From NCBI GenBank assembly GCA_963766375.1, contig CAVXZG010000004.1, positions 169,905-233,904 on the forward strand: a DNA stretch of 64,000 bases, in the 5' to 3' direction. Made by a program: the position numbers and the translations under genes. The DNA is from AC-32 sp963766375. GTDB taxonomy: Bacteria; Actinomycetota; Thermoleophilia; Gaiellales; Gaiellaceae. Positions 8,443-17,277 of this stretch are shown here, piece after piece; position 1 is the stretch's first letter; every line of letters starts with the position of its first letter. Under the pieces are notes generated by a model. The model did no database searches. It worked only from the letters and a program-made list of their open reading frames with translations, and was not told the origin of the DNA.

Positions 8443-9482
8443 TGGACGAGCTCGTCGACGAGATCGAGCGCTCGTACCGCGAGACGCAGGAGCGGCTCAG
8501 CGATCCGGCCGTCTACAACGATCACCGCGAGGCCGCCGACGTGGGGCGGCGCCTGAAGGAGCTCGAGGGCCCCTACAAGCTGGCGCAGGAATGGCGTCTC
8601 GTCACCGCAGACCTCGACGCGGCCCGCGCCGACTCCGACCTGAAGGAGCTCGTGCCCGACCTGGAGCAGCGGGCGGCCGCGCTCGAAGAGGAGCTCAAGC
8701 TCGCGCTCGTCGAGACCGACCCGGCCGACCGCAAGGACGTGATCGTCGAGGTCCGTCAGGGCGTCGGCGGCGACGAGGCGGCGCTCTGGGCGGCCGACCT
8801 CTTCCGGATGCTGACCCGCTACGCCGAGCGGCGTGGCTTCGCGATCGAGCAGCTCGAGACCAGCGGCAACGAGTCCGGCGGCTTCAAGGAGGTCGTCTTC
8901 GCGGTCAAGGGCGACGGCGCCTACTCCGTCTTCAAGTGGGAGGCGGGCACGCACCGCGTCCAGCGAGTTCCCGACACCGAGTCGCAGGGGCGGATCCACA
9001 CCTCGACGGCGACGGTGGCGGTGATGCCAGAGGCGGAGGAGGTCGAGGTCGAGATCGACCCGAACGACCTCAAGATCGACGTCTACCGCTCGACAGGCCC
9101 CGGCGGCCAGAGCGTGAACACGACCGACTCTGCCGTCCGGATCACGCACCTCCCGACCGGGACCGTCGTCGCGATGCAGGACGAGAAGTCGCAGCTCCAG
9201 AACAAGACGAAGGCGCTGCGCGTCCTGCGCGCGCGCCTCTTCGAGCTGGAGCGCGAGCGGCAGCAGGCCGAGCAGTCCGAGGCCAGGCGCTCGCAGATCG
9301 GCGGGGGCCGGCGCGCCGAGAAGATCCGCACCTACAACTTCCCGGAGAACCGGCTGACCGACCATCGCGTACACCTCACCGTGCACCGGCTCGACAAGAT
9401 CCTCGAAGGAGAGTTGGAGGAGTTCACGGAGGCCCTCGCGGCCGACGAGCGGCAGCGCGCGCTCGAGACAGCGACGGCGTGA
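8442..9482 (+). CDS. prfA: Peptide chain release factor 1
   Basis: RF1 recognises UAA and UAG stop codons and triggers peptide release. The 346-residue protein has the GGQ loop in STGPGGQSVNTTDSAVRITH near residue 221. The substrate for PrmC methylation is the Gln of that loop, and prmC follows directly. The codon-recognition segment is ETSGNESGGFKEVVFAVKG plus the mid-domain. The ATG overlaps the DUF1385 stop codon. Confidence 0.97.
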   Translation: MDELVDEIERSYRETQERLSDPAVYNDHREAADVGRRLKELEGPYKLAQEWRLVTADLDAARADSDLKELVPDLEQRAAALEEELKLALVETDPADRKDVIVEVRQGVGGDEAALWAADLFRMLTRYAERRGFAIEQLETSGNESGGFKEVVFAVKGDGAYSVFKWEAGTHRVQRVPDTESQGRIHTSTATVAVMPEAEEVEVEIDPNDLKIDVYRSTGPGGQSVNTTDSAVRITHLPTGTVVAMQDEKSQLQNKTKALRVLRARLFELERERQQAEQSEARRSQIGGGRRAEKIRTYNFPENRLTDHRVHLTVHRLDKILEGELEEFTEALAADERQRALETATA

Positions 9483-9499
9483 CCGCGACCTACGCGTGT

Positions 9500-9575
9500 C
9501 GACCGGTCAGTTCAGACGGACGCGCGGCGAAGCCGCACGTCCTGAGGGCGGCGCCGACAAGCGGCGCCTCAGCGG
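9500..9575 (+). repeat. Two-hairpin leader element, copy 1 (before prmC)
   Basis: The 95-bp gap between prfA and the prmC GTG holds an element that is repeated before rnr at 47758. The left 23 bases (from CGACCGGTCAGTTCAGACGG) and a central 16 bases (ACGTCCTGAGGGCGGC) are identical in both copies. The stems between them differ in sequence but still pair. Hairpin 1 is GGACG-c-GCGGC / GCCGC-a-CGTCC with loop GAA. Hairpin 2 is GGCGCCG / CGGCGCC with a five-base loop. The element ends four bases before the prmC start, which has no Shine-Dalgarno sequence. Confidence 0.75.
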
Positions 9576-9576
9576 C

Positions 9577-10416
9577 GTGACGCTAGGAGATGCCCTCGCG
9601 CGCGCGACGTCCAGGCTCGCGGAGGCGGGCATCGAGTCGGCCCGCCTCGAGTCGGAGTTGCTGCTCTCGAAGGCGTGTGACGACTGCGCCCGCGCGCTGC
9701 TTTACGCCGAGCTCGACCGGGAGCTGAGCGAGGAGCAGGAGACCGCCTTCGAGCGGCAGGTCGCCCGCCGGGAGAAGCGCGAGCCGCTGGCCTACGTTCT
9801 CGGTGAGTGGGGCTTCCGCCGTCTCACGCTCAAGACCGACCGGCGGGCGCTGATCCCGCGGCCCGAGACGGAAGTCGTGGTCGAACGCGCTCTCACTCAC
9901 ATCCACGGTCTGGATGCGCCGGAGGTGCTCGACGTCGGCACCGGGACGGGGGCAATTGCCCTCGCGATCGCTGACGAGGTCCCGGACGCGCGGGTCACGG
10001 CGATCGACTCCTCGCCAGGCGCGCTGGCCCTCGCCCGCGAGAACCTCGACCTCACGGGTATCAACGGCCGCGTCCGGCTCGTCGAGCAGGACCTGACGAG
10101 CGGGCTCGGCGAAGGGCAGTTCGACCTCGTCGTCTCGAACCCGCCGTACGTCGAGCCCGAGGAGTTGGAGACGCTCCAGCCCGAGGTGCGCGACTGGGAG
10201 CCGCACGTCGCACTCGTCGCCAAAGGTGCGACCGAGGCTGTGGCGCGCGCCGCGACCGAGGCGCTGCGGCCGGGCGGCTGGCTCGTGCTCGAGACCTCTG
10301 CGACCAGGGGGGAGCGCGTGGAGCGGCTGCTTGCCGAGCTCGGCTACGAGCAGGTTACGATCACGCCCGACCTGGCAGGGAGGGACCGGGTGGTCGAGGG
10401 GCGATGGAGGGGCTAG
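9577..10416 (+). CDS. prmC: Release factor glutamine methyltransferase
   Basis: PrmC methylates the Gln of the GGQ loop of release factors. The 279-residue protein has the N-terminal helical domain, then the SAM-binding motif VLDVGTGTGAIALAIA near residue 117 and the catalytic NPPYVEPEEL near residue 188. The GTG at 9577 (VTLGDALARATSRL) is preferred. An in-frame GTG at 9496 would translate the hairpin element into a basic, low-complexity peptide of a kind not expected for PrmC. It overlaps the next gene by 13 bases. Confidence 0.92.
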   Translation: MTLGDALARATSRLAEAGIESARLESELLLSKACDDCARALLYAELDRELSEEQETAFERQVARREKREPLAYVLGEWGFRRLTLKTDRRALIPRPETEVVVERALTHIHGLDAPEVLDVGTGTGAIALAIADEVPDARVTAIDSSPGALALARENLDLTGINGRVRLVEQDLTSGLGEGQFDLVVSNPPYVEPEELETLQPEVRDWEPHVALVAKGATEAVARAATEALRPGGWLVLETSATRGERVERLLAELGYEQVTITPDLAGRDRVVEGRWRG

Positions 10417-11268
10417 AGACACGCGACGGGCGGCGTCTGGCCTACCGGCGCACGGGCGAGGGGCCCGTCCTGGTTTGCCACGGTGGAGGCCCCGGCTTCT
10501 CGTCGCTGTACCTCGGCGACCTGGCCGGTCTGGGCGACGAGCTCGAGCTCGTCTTGCTCGACCCGCGCGGGACGGGCGGCTCTGCCAAGCCTTCCGATCC
10601 GCGCGCCTACGCGATCGAGGACTACGTCTCCGACCTCGAGGAGCTCCGCGAACACCTGGGGCTCGCGCGCATGCAGCTCTTCGGCCACTCGCACGGCGGC
10701 GTCGTCGCGATCGCCTACGCCGCGCGCCATCCGGAGCGGGTCGAGCGCCTGATTCTGGCGAGCACCCTGGCGCGCTTCTCGCCCGAGCAGGAGGCGGCGA
10801 TGGCGGCGGCCGTCGAGGCGCACGCGGGCGAGCCGTGGTACGGGGACGCGCGCGCGGCGCTCGAAGCCGAAGAGGCCGGCGAGTTCGAGACCGACGAGGA
10901 GCTGGCCGAGCTTACGCTGCGGGAGTTCCCTTTCTACTTCGCCCGGTACGGCGACGTTGAGCGAGCGTACGTGGCGACGCTGCGGCGGCGACAAGCCGAA
11001 CGCGGACGCGTTGCGCCTCTTCAATCAGGAGCAGGTGCCCACGTTCGACCTGCGGCCGGAGCTTCCGCAGATCGCCGCACCCACGCTCGTGATCACCGGC
11101 GAAGAGGACTTCATCACCGGGCCGCTCTCCGCCGCCGAGCTCTCGGAAGGGATCGCCGGCGCCGAGACCGTCCTGATCCCGGGTTGCGGGCACTTCATCT
11201 TCGTCGAGGCTCCCGAGGCTTTCCGCGAGTCAGTGCTCGCCTTCCTCGGCGCAGGTGCGCGCGCGTGA
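10404..11268 (+). CDS. Alpha/beta hydrolase, proline iminopeptidase-like (one frameshift)
   Basis: The protein starts MEGLETRDGRRLAYRRTGEGP and shows the HGGGPG oxyanion segment and the nucleophile elbow GHSHGG near residue 95, as in proline iminopeptidases and related hydrolases. The frame breaks near 10982: one extra C separates VATLRR from GDKPNADALRLFNQEQVP, after which the acid (TGEEDFITG) and the histidine (GCGHFIFVEAPE) of the triad follow. Restored length is about 287 residues. The substrate is unknown. It overlaps prmC and, through GTGA, the tsaC gene. Confidence 0.85.
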
Positions 11269-11871
11269 TCGACGAGGCCGTCGCAGAGCTGAAGGAGGGC
11301 CGGCCGGTCGTGCTGCCGACCGACACCGTCTACGGGCTTTGCGCCGATCCCCACAGCGAGGGCCCGTCGCGTGAGCTCTATCGGATGAAGGGCACGCCGC
11401 CTGGACCAGCCGATGGCGCTGGTGGCCGGCGAGATCGACCTGCTCCTCGAATGCGTGCCGGAGCTCCGCGGCCGTTCGGGAACGATGGTGCGCGCGCTCC
11501 TGCCGGGGCCCTTCACGCTGATCCTGCCGAACCCGGGGCAGCGCTTCCGCTGGATCACGGGCGCGGCGCCCGGCCGGATCGGCGTCCGGGTGCCAGAGCT
11601 CGCCGGTCCCGGCGCCGAGGTGCTGGCGCGCGTCGGCGCGGTCGTGGCGACGAGCGCGAACGTTCACGGCGGCCCCGACCCGCGCAGGCTCGAGGACGTC
11701 CCCGTCGAGATCCGCGCAGGAGCGGCGGCGGTCGTGGACGGGGGCGAGCTTCCCGGCAAACCCTCGACCGTGCTCGACCTCACAGGCGAGGAGCCACAGG
11801 TTCTGCGCGAGGGCGCGGTTCCCGCTGAAGAGGCCCTGGAACGGGCGCTCGCTGCAACCGTCGGCAGGTAG
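11265..11871 (+). CDS. tsaC: Threonylcarbamoyl-AMP synthase, Sua5/YrdC type (one frameshift)
   Basis: This enzyme makes threonylcarbamoyl-AMP from threonine, bicarbonate and ATP for the t6A modification of tRNAs that read ANN codons. The N-terminus VIDEAVAELKEGRPVVLPTDTVYGL carries the KxR-type substrate motif and the family TDTVYGL segment. The frame shifts near 11400 between RMKGTPP and DQPMALV, and the C-terminal part has ATSANVHGG, the SxN motif. Removing one base gives about 201 residues, the short form without the Sua5 domain. The GTG start overlaps the preceding stop. Confidence 0.9.
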
Positions 11872-11911
11872 CGCAAGTACCATCACTCCCGGATCCGACC
11901 GAGGAGAAGCC

Positions 11912-13204
11912 ATGGCCGTAGCGCAGGAAACCGTGCAGCATCTTCGCACCGCGGGGCTGGCCGAGGTCGACCCGTCGATCGCCGAGTTGCTCGGCCGGGA
12001 GCTCGAGCGCCAGCGCGGCCAGGTCGAGCTGATCGCCTCCGAGAACTTCACCTGGCCCTCCGTGCTCGAGGCGGTCGGCTCGGTGCCGACAAACAAGTAC
12101 GCCGAGGGCTACCCGGGGCGGCGCTACTACGGCGGTTGCGAGGTCGTGGACGAGATCGAGCAGACGGCGATCGACCGCGCGAAGGAGCTCTTCGGCGCCG
12201 AGCACGCGAACGTGCAGCCCCACGCGGGGGCGCAGACGAACATGGCGGTCTACCTTGCGGCGCTCGACCCGGGCGACACGATCCTCTCGCTCGAGCTCTC
12301 GCACGGCGGGCACCTGACCCACGGCCTCAAGGTCAACTTCTCGGGCCGGCTCTACACGATCGTCCACTACGGAGTCAGTCGCGAGACGAACCTCGTGGAC
12401 TACGACGAGGTGCTGGCGCTGGCCAAGCAGCACAAGCCGAAGCTGATCATCTGCGGCGGCTCGGCCTACCCGCGCACGGTCGAGGCCGACCGGTTTCGGG
12501 AGATCGCCGACGAGGTTGGCGCGCTCCTCCTCTGCGACATGGCGCACTTCGCCGGGCTCGTCGCGGCCGGGCTGCACCCGAGCCCGGTGCCGCACTGCGA
12601 CTTCGTCACCTCGACCACCCACAAGACGCTCGCGGGGCCGCGCGCCGGGTTCGTGCTCTGCAAGGAAGAGCACGCGCAGGCGATCGACCGCGCGGTCTTC
12701 CCGGGGATGCAGGGCGGGCCGCTGGAGCACACGATCGCGGCCAAGGCGACGTGCTTCCGGATCGCTGCGACCGAGGCCTTCCGCGACTACCAGTCGCTCG
12801 TGCGCGCGAACGCGGACACGCTGGCAGCCACGCTGCAGGAGGGCGGGCTCGACGTCCTCACCGGCGGCACCGACACGCACCTGCTTCAGGTCGATCTCCG
12901 CTCGACCGAATGGTCGGGTAAGGACGCCGAAGAGCGGCTCGCCGAGGTCAAGCTGACGGTGAACCGCAACACGGTGCCTTTCGACGAGCGGCCGCCCACG
13001 GTCGCGTCGGGGATCCGAATCGGCACGCCTGCGGCGACGATGCGCGGGTTCGACGAGGAGGACTTCCGCGAGGTCGGCCAGGTGATCGCCGGCGCCCTCG
13101 ACGACGGGGCGGACGTCCCCGCGCTGACGGCCCGCATCGAGTCGCTCTGCGAGCGGCGGCCGCTGTACCCGGGCTTCCGCGGCTACACCACGTACGTCGC
13201 GTGA
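11912..13204 (+). CDS. glyA: Serine hydroxymethyltransferase
   Basis: GlyA interconverts serine and glycine with transfer of a one-carbon unit to tetrahydrofolate. The 430-residue protein has ELIASENF and the NKYAEGYPGRRYYGGCE stretch near residue 62, and the PLP lysine in TSTTHKTLAGPR near residue 238. It is preceded by TACCAT (about 11879) and a GAGGAGAAG ribosome binding site, so it probably has its own conventional promoter. The upp start overlaps its stop. Confidence 0.97.
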   Translation: MAVAQETVQHLRTAGLAEVDPSIAELLGRELERQRGQVELIASENFTWPSVLEAVGSVPTNKYAEGYPGRRYYGGCEVVDEIEQTAIDRAKELFGAEHANVQPHAGAQTNMAVYLAALDPGDTILSLELSHGGHLTHGLKVNFSGRLYTIVHYGVSRETNLVDYDEVLALAKQHKPKLIICGGSAYPRTVEADRFREIADEVGALLLCDMAHFAGLVAAGLHPSPVPHCDFVTSTTHKTLAGPRAGFVLCKEEHAQAIDRAVFPGMQGGPLEHTIAAKATCFRIAATEAFRDYQSLVRANADTLAATLQEGGLDVLTGGTDTHLLQVDLRSTEWSGKDAEERLAEVKLTVNRNTVPFDERPPTVASGIRIGTPAATMRGFDEEDFREVGQVIAGALDDGADVPALTARIESLCERRPLYPGFRGYTTYVA

Positions 13205-13845
13205 CGGAGACCGTCAACGGCGTCACCGTCGTCACCCACCCGCTCGTCCAGCACAAGCTCTCGTACCTGCGCGACAAGAACACGCCGACGGTGCACTTCC
13301 GCAAGCTCGCGAACGAGCTGACGCTCCTTCTCACCTACGAGGCGACGAAGGACTTCCCGACCGAGCCCGACGAGGTCGAGACGCCGCTCGAGCGGACGAC
13401 GGTGCAGCGGATCGCCGGCAAGAAGGTGGCCGTCTGCCCGGTGCTGCGCGCCGGCCTGGGCATGCTCGACGGGGTGCTCTCGCTCGTCTCCAGCGCGCGG
13501 GTTGGGTTCATCGGCCTCTACCGCGACGAGGAGACGCTGCAGCCGGTCGAGTACTACATCAAGCTGCCGGAGCTCGGGGACGGCGAGCGCGACGCGATCG
13601 TGCTCGACCCGATGCTCGCGACCGGGCGCTCGAGCGCGGCGGCGGTCGACGCCGTGAAGAAGGCGGGCGCGAGGTCGGTCTCGCTCGTCTGTCTCGTGGC
13701 CGCGCCCGAAGGGATCGCCCACTTCCAGAGCGAACATCCCGACGTGAAGGTCGTCACCGCCGCCATCGACCGCGGCCTCGACGAGCGCGGCTACATCGTT
13801 CCCGGTCTCGGTGACGCCGGCGACCGGCTCTACGGAACCAAGTAG
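13201..13845 (+). CDS. upp: Uracil phosphoribosyltransferase
   Basis: Upp salvages uracil with PRPP to give UMP. The 214-residue protein has LRAGLGMLDG, the PRPP-binding motif VLDPMLATGRSS near residue 138 and the conserved C-terminal uracil-binding tail PGLGDAGDRLYGTK. The GTG start overlaps the glyA stop as GTGA. Confidence 0.96.
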   Translation: MTETVNGVTVVTHPLVQHKLSYLRDKNTPTVHFRKLANELTLLLTYEATKDFPTEPDEVETPLERTTVQRIAGKKVAVCPVLRAGLGMLDGVLSLVSSARVGFIGLYRDEETLQPVEYYIKLPELGDGERDAIVLDPMLATGRSSAAAVDAVKKAGARSVSLVCLVAAPEGIAHFQSEHPDVKVVTAAIDRGLDERGYIVPGLGDAGDRLYGTK

Positions 13846-13854
13846 CAAGCAGCC

Positions 13855-14982
13855 ATGTGGAACACACTCACCGATCACCTGGAGGTCGTCTACGGCGCGG
13901 CGCTTGCCCTGGTCATCGTCGTGCTCCTGACCCCGGCCGTGGGTGGGATGGCGCGGATGCTCGGCGTGGTCGACCGGCCCGGCATGCGCCGCCTCAACCG
14001 CAGCCCGGTGCCGCGTCTGGGCGGGCTCGCGCTCTTCTTCGGGATCTTCGTTCCGGCGCTCGCGTTCCTGCCGCTCGGCCGGGAGACGAAGGGCCTCCTG
14101 CTCGGTGCCGCGGTGGCCACGCTCGTCGGCGCGATCGACGACTTTCGCGGGCTCGTCTGGTGGGAGAAGCTCGGCGGCCAGATCGCCGCGGCCGCGATCC
14201 CGACCGGCTTCGGGATCTGGGTGCAGAACTTCACCTTCCCGCTCGTCGGCGTGCACGAGCTACCTGGCTGGGTCGGCGTGCCGCTGACGATCCTCTGGAT
14301 CGTGGCGATCATGAACATGGTCAACTTCCTCGACGGGCTGGACGGCCTCGCCGCGGGCGTCTGCGGCATCTCCGGCTTCACCTTCTGCCTGATCGCGCTC
14401 TCGCTCGGCCGGCCCGAGCCCGCGATCCTGGCGGCGATCGTCTTCGGCGCGTGTCTCGGCTTCCTTCGTCACAACTTCTATCCGGCACGGATCTTCATGG
14501 GCGACTCGGGGGCCCTGCTGCTCGGCTTCACGCTCGGGGCACTCGCGGTTCAGGGCCTCTTGAAGACCGCCGCGATCGCGACCCTGCTCTTCCCGTTGCT
14601 CATCCTGGCGATCCCGATCCTCGACACCTCGTTCGTGGTCGCCAAGCGGATCAAGCACGGCGAGCCGATCTACGGCGCCGACCGCACGCACCTGCACCAC
14701 CGGTTCCTGAACATCGGCTACTCGCAGAAGCGTGCCGCGCTCACGATGTGGGCCTGGTGCGCGGTGCTCGCGGGGGCCGCGCTCGCCACCCGCTTCATCC
14801 ACCCGCACGCCCACGGCGTCTGGAACCTGTGGCCGACCGTCGCGGTCGCCTCGATCGGCGCGATCGCCCTCGGAGCCTCGATCTACATGGTCTACCTGCT
14901 CGAGATCGTGAAGCTCGCGAACCCGCGCATCCGCCGGCGCGAGCAGGAAGCGCGCGAGGCCGCCGCGCGCCGCACCGCCTAG
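13855..14982 (+). CDS. Undecaprenyl-phosphate glycosyl-1-phosphate transferase (WecA/MraY superfamily)
   Basis: The 375-residue polytopic membrane protein belongs to the MraY/WecA superfamily, which transfers a sugar-1-phosphate from UDP-sugar to undecaprenyl phosphate to start polymer synthesis. It shows GAIDDFRGL (the first aspartate pair) near residue 93, NFLDGLDGLAAGVC near residue 159 and FMGDSGALLLGFTLGALAV near residue 212, and the histidine-rich HLHHRFLNIGYS loop typical of the WecA/TagO branch. It probably primes wall teichoic, arabinogalactan or capsule synthesis rather than lipid I. Confidence 0.92.
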   Translation: MWNTLTDHLEVVYGAALALVIVVLLTPAVGGMARMLGVVDRPGMRRLNRSPVPRLGGLALFFGIFVPALAFLPLGRETKGLLLGAAVATLVGAIDDFRGLVWWEKLGGQIAAAAIPTGFGIWVQNFTFPLVGVHELPGWVGVPLTILWIVAIMNMVNFLDGLDGLAAGVCGISGFTFCLIALSLGRPEPAILAAIVFGACLGFLRHNFYPARIFMGDSGALLLGFTLGALAVQGLLKTAAIATLLFPLLILAIPILDTSFVVAKRIKHGEPIYGADRTHLHHRFLNIGYSQKRAALTMWAWCAVLAGAALATRFIHPHAHGVWNLWPTVAVASIGAIALGASIYMVYLLEIVKLANPRIRRREQEAREAAARRTA

Positions 14983-15674
14983 CGCGAGAGGAAGCCCTCG
15001 AGCAACTCGACGTATCCCGGCGCGCGTGGGACCCCGTGGCCTGCGCCCGGCAGCACGGCCCGCTCCGCACCGATGCGCTCCGCGAGCACGTCGCAGACCG
15101 CGTCGAAGGCGGGGCTGTGCCCGCCAGAGATCACGAGTTTCCGGAACGGCGCTCCCGCGATTGCGTCCACCGGGATCTCCGCCTCCCACGGCGGTCGCTC
15201 GACCATCAGGGCGCGGATGCCTTGCTCGAGGTCCGCCGGAAGCGGATCGATAACCGCAGGCGCGCTCCCGACGATCTCGCCGAATCGGCGTAAGAACTCT
15301 GCGGGGTCGGGCGCGCCGCTCTCGAAGAGCTCCGCGAGGCGGCGCACGAGCCTCGCGACCTCGGGGTTCCCCCGAGCGAGCGCGAACGCGGGCGGCTCGC
15401 TCACGGTCAGCGAGTAGATCGCCTCAGGCCGCCGAGCCGCCATCAGTAGCGCGATCACGCCGCCGTACGAGTGGCCCACCAGATGGGCGCCGTCTGCGAG
15501 CAACGGAGCGAGCTCGGCAGCCTGCTTCGCGAAATCGATCCGATCGAGCAGCGGCCCCGGTGGATACCCGCCGCGGTTTGGGACGACGAGCTCGAAGTGC
15601 TCAACCAGCGGTTGTACCGGCGCCCACGCGATGGGGCCGTTGCCGACGCTCCCGTGGACGAGCACGACGCGCAC
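14979..15674 (-). CDS. Alpha/beta hydrolase
   Basis: The 231-residue protein has the alpha/beta-hydrolase core: VVLVHGSVGNGP at the N-terminus, the nucleophile elbow VGHSYGGVIAL near residue 72 and GAGHGVPRAPGY at the end with the catalytic histidine. The GTG at 15674 is chosen because the fold begins there and a TAAGAT box lies 7 bases upstream on this strand. The substrate is unknown. It is convergent with the transferase at 13855 and divergent from the ATP synthase locus. Confidence 0.85.
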   Translation of the reverse strand: MRVVLVHGSVGNGPIAWAPVQPLVEHFELVVPNRGGYPPGPLLDRIDFAKQAAELAPLLADGAHLVGHSYGGVIALLMAARRPEAIYSLTVSEPPAFALARGNPEVARLVRRLAELFESGAPDPAEFLRRFGEIVGSAPAVIDPLPADLEQGIRALMVERPPWEAEIPVDAIAGAPFRKLVISGGHSPAFDAVCDVLAERIGAERAVLPGAGHGVPRAPGYVELLEGFLSR

Positions 15675-15681
15675 CGGAGCG

Positions 15682-15687
15682 ATCTTA
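15682..15687 (-). promoter_or_regulatory. -10 box TAAGAT for the minus-strand hydrolase
   Basis: On the minus strand TAAGAT ends 7 bases before the GTG at 15674, the same leaderless geometry as several plus-strand genes here. Confidence 0.45.
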
Positions 15688-15748
15688 CGTGAACAAAGTG
15701 CCCGAAAAACGCGGCGCTTGAGCCGGTTTTCGCTGTCACAAGGTTTGG

Positions 15749-15754
15749 TATGCT
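15749..15754 (+). promoter_or_regulatory. -10 box TATGCT of the ATP synthase operon
   Basis: TATGCT ends 9 bases before the ATG at 15764, the first gene of the ATP synthase locus. The interval holds no Shine-Dalgarno sequence, so the operon mRNA is probably leaderless at its 5' end. Confidence 0.5.
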
Positions 15755-15763
15755 CGGCCGCGC

Positions 15764-15964
15764 ATGGAGCCCAGCCCTCGTTCCTCGTTCGAGCCGGCAG
15801 GGGCCGGTGCGTTGCTCGGGGGCGTGACCGCCGCAAGCGTGGGCATCGGCGCTCTCGTCGGCTGGGCCGCCGGTTCGGTCGGCCTCGGGATCCTCGGCGG
15901 GGCCTTCGTCGGCATCCCCGCAGGCGTGTTCACCGTCTACAAGCGCTACCGGAACGCCTTTTGA
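15764..15964 (+). CDS. AtpZ/AtpI-like small membrane protein
   Basis: The 66-residue protein has two hydrophobic segments separated by a turn and the glycine-spaced pattern GLGILGGAFVGIPAGVFTVYKRY. This matches the AtpZ type of small protein found at the head of ATP synthase operons, which has been linked to c-ring assembly and Mg2+/Ca2+ movement. The ATG is supported by the TATGCT box. The stop overlaps the TTG start of the next gene. Confidence 0.75.
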   Translation: MEPSPRSSFEPAGAGALLGGVTAASVGIGALVGWAAGSVGLGILGGAFVGIPAGVFTVYKRYRNAF

Positions 15965-16359
15965 CCCGCGTCGGAATCCTCGGAGCGCCGCGGCCGATGC
16001 CGCGCGGCTGGGTTCCCGCGCTCGGGGGCGGCCTGATGATCGTGCTCGCGCTCCCCGTGTTCCTCGTCGCCGGCTGGCCGCTCTCGGGCTGGGCGATCGC
16101 GGCGGTTCTCTGGGCCGGCGGTCAATGCTTCGGCCTGCTGCTCGCGAGGTTCCGGCCCTCGCCGGATAACCTCGCCGGCTCCGGGGTACTGGCGTTCGGG
16201 ATGATGATTCGCATGCTGGCGGTGCTGGTCGTCCTGCTCGTGGTCGCCTCGAGCGACGGCGACGTCGGTCTCGCGGCTGCGCTCACCTACGGCCTCGCCT
16301 ACACCGCCGAGCTGGGCCTGTCGCTCGCCGGCTACTACAGCCAGGAGCCGACCGCGTGA
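15961..16359 (+). CDS. atpI: AtpI-like ATP synthase assembly protein
   Basis: The 132-residue protein has four predicted membrane segments and occupies the atpI position between the AtpZ-like gene and atpB. AtpI proteins are poorly conserved and are thought to help assemble the c ring. The TTG at 15961 overlaps the preceding stop (TTGA) and gives the expected length, and the GTG of atpB overlaps its own stop. Assignment rests on topology and position rather than on motifs. Confidence 0.7.
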   Translation: MTRVGILGAPRPMPRGWVPALGGGLMIVLALPVFLVAGWPLSGWAIAAVLWAGGQCFGLLLARFRPSPDNLAGSGVLAFGMMIRMLAVLVVLLVVASSDGDVGLAAALTYGLAYTAELGLSLAGYYSQEPTA

Positions 16360-17204
16360 AACGTCTCTTTCGTCAGCTCTGACGCTGCTGGCTTTGGCGC
16401 TGCCCGCGCCGGCGTTCGCCCGCGGCGAGTTCGACCCGACCACCGAGTTCGAGCAGCACGAGTGGGTCTCGATCCACCTCGGCCCGCTGAACATGTCGAT
16501 CACGAAGGCGGTCGCCTACCTGTTGATCGGGACGGCGCTGACGATCCTGCTCGGCCTCGTGCTGATGCGCGGGAAGACGCTCAACCGCCGCCAGACGGTC
16601 GGCGAGGCGATCTACGAGATCGCCCAAGTGCAGGTCGCCGAGCAGGGCCTACCGGGAAAGGCGATCGGGCGCTGGTTCCCGTACGTCGCCTCGCTGATGC
16701 TGTTCATCTGGGTAATCAATCTGATCGGCTTCATCCCGCTGCCACTGACCGGAGAGACGTGGCACGGCGTCCCGGTCGTGGGGAATCTACGCCGCGACCT
16801 CATCGCTATCGGTGACCCTTGCCCTTGCTCTGCTGACCTTCGTGTTCACGCATGTCGAGGGCATCCGCTGGAACGGGCCGGTCCGCTACTTCAAGAGCTG
16901 GATTCCGGAGGCGCCCAAGGCGCTACTCGCGTTGATCGTTCCACTCGAGATCCTCGGCCAGTTCATGCGCCTGATCTCGCTCAGCGTCCGTCTTTTCGCC
17001 AACATGCTCGCGGGCCACATCCTGATCCTGACCTTCATCGGCCTGATTTTCATCCTCGAGAGCATCGTTCTGGCCCCGTTCGTGATCATCGTCGGCTCGG
17101 TCTTCTACATCTTCGAGGTCGTGATTGTGGTCTCGATCCAGGCGTTCATCTTCGCCGCCCTGTCCGCCATCTACATCGGCTCGGCGATCGAGCCGGAGCA
17201 CTAA
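16356..17204 (+). CDS. atpB: ATP synthase subunit a (two frameshifts)
   Basis: Subunit a forms the proton half-channels of Fo. The GTG at 16356 gives VKRLF and the frame then needs one added base near 16370 to continue SSALTLLALALPAPAFARGEFDP. A second shift near 16790 (an extra A) separates VPVVG from YAATSSLSVTLALALLTF. The essential arginine is in LISLSVRLFANMLAGH near residue 210 and the last helices include EVVIVVSIQAFIF. The restored length of 282 residues is normal. It starts with a hydrophobic, signal-like segment, as in many actinobacterial AtpB proteins. Confidence 0.93.
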
Positions 17205-17232
17205 GGCGTCGCTTGCGATGCCGACCAGAAAA

Positions 17233-17259
17233 GGCTGTGCCGGCTTTGCCGGTACAGCC
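17233..17259 (+). other. Strong hairpin just before the atpE ribosome binding site
   Basis: GGCTGTGCCGGC and GCCGGTACAGCC form a 12-bp stem with one G-U pair around a TTT loop. It lies between atpB and atpE and ends 8 bases before the AAGGAGG of atpE. No T-tract follows, so it is not a classical terminator. A role in setting the high translation of the c subunit is plausible. Confidence 0.6.
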
Positions 17260-17277
17260 GGCTAAAAAGGAGGCATC

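Noticed and set aside
9496..9576. prmC starting at GTG 9496
   Set aside because: This would translate the hairpin element that is shared with the rnr leader in a different reading phase; PrmC proteins begin at the sequence from 9577.
10416..11828. A 474-residue protein continuing from the hydrolase frame
   Set aside because: After the break near 10982 the frame is a basic shadow of the real hydrolase C-terminus and tsaC.
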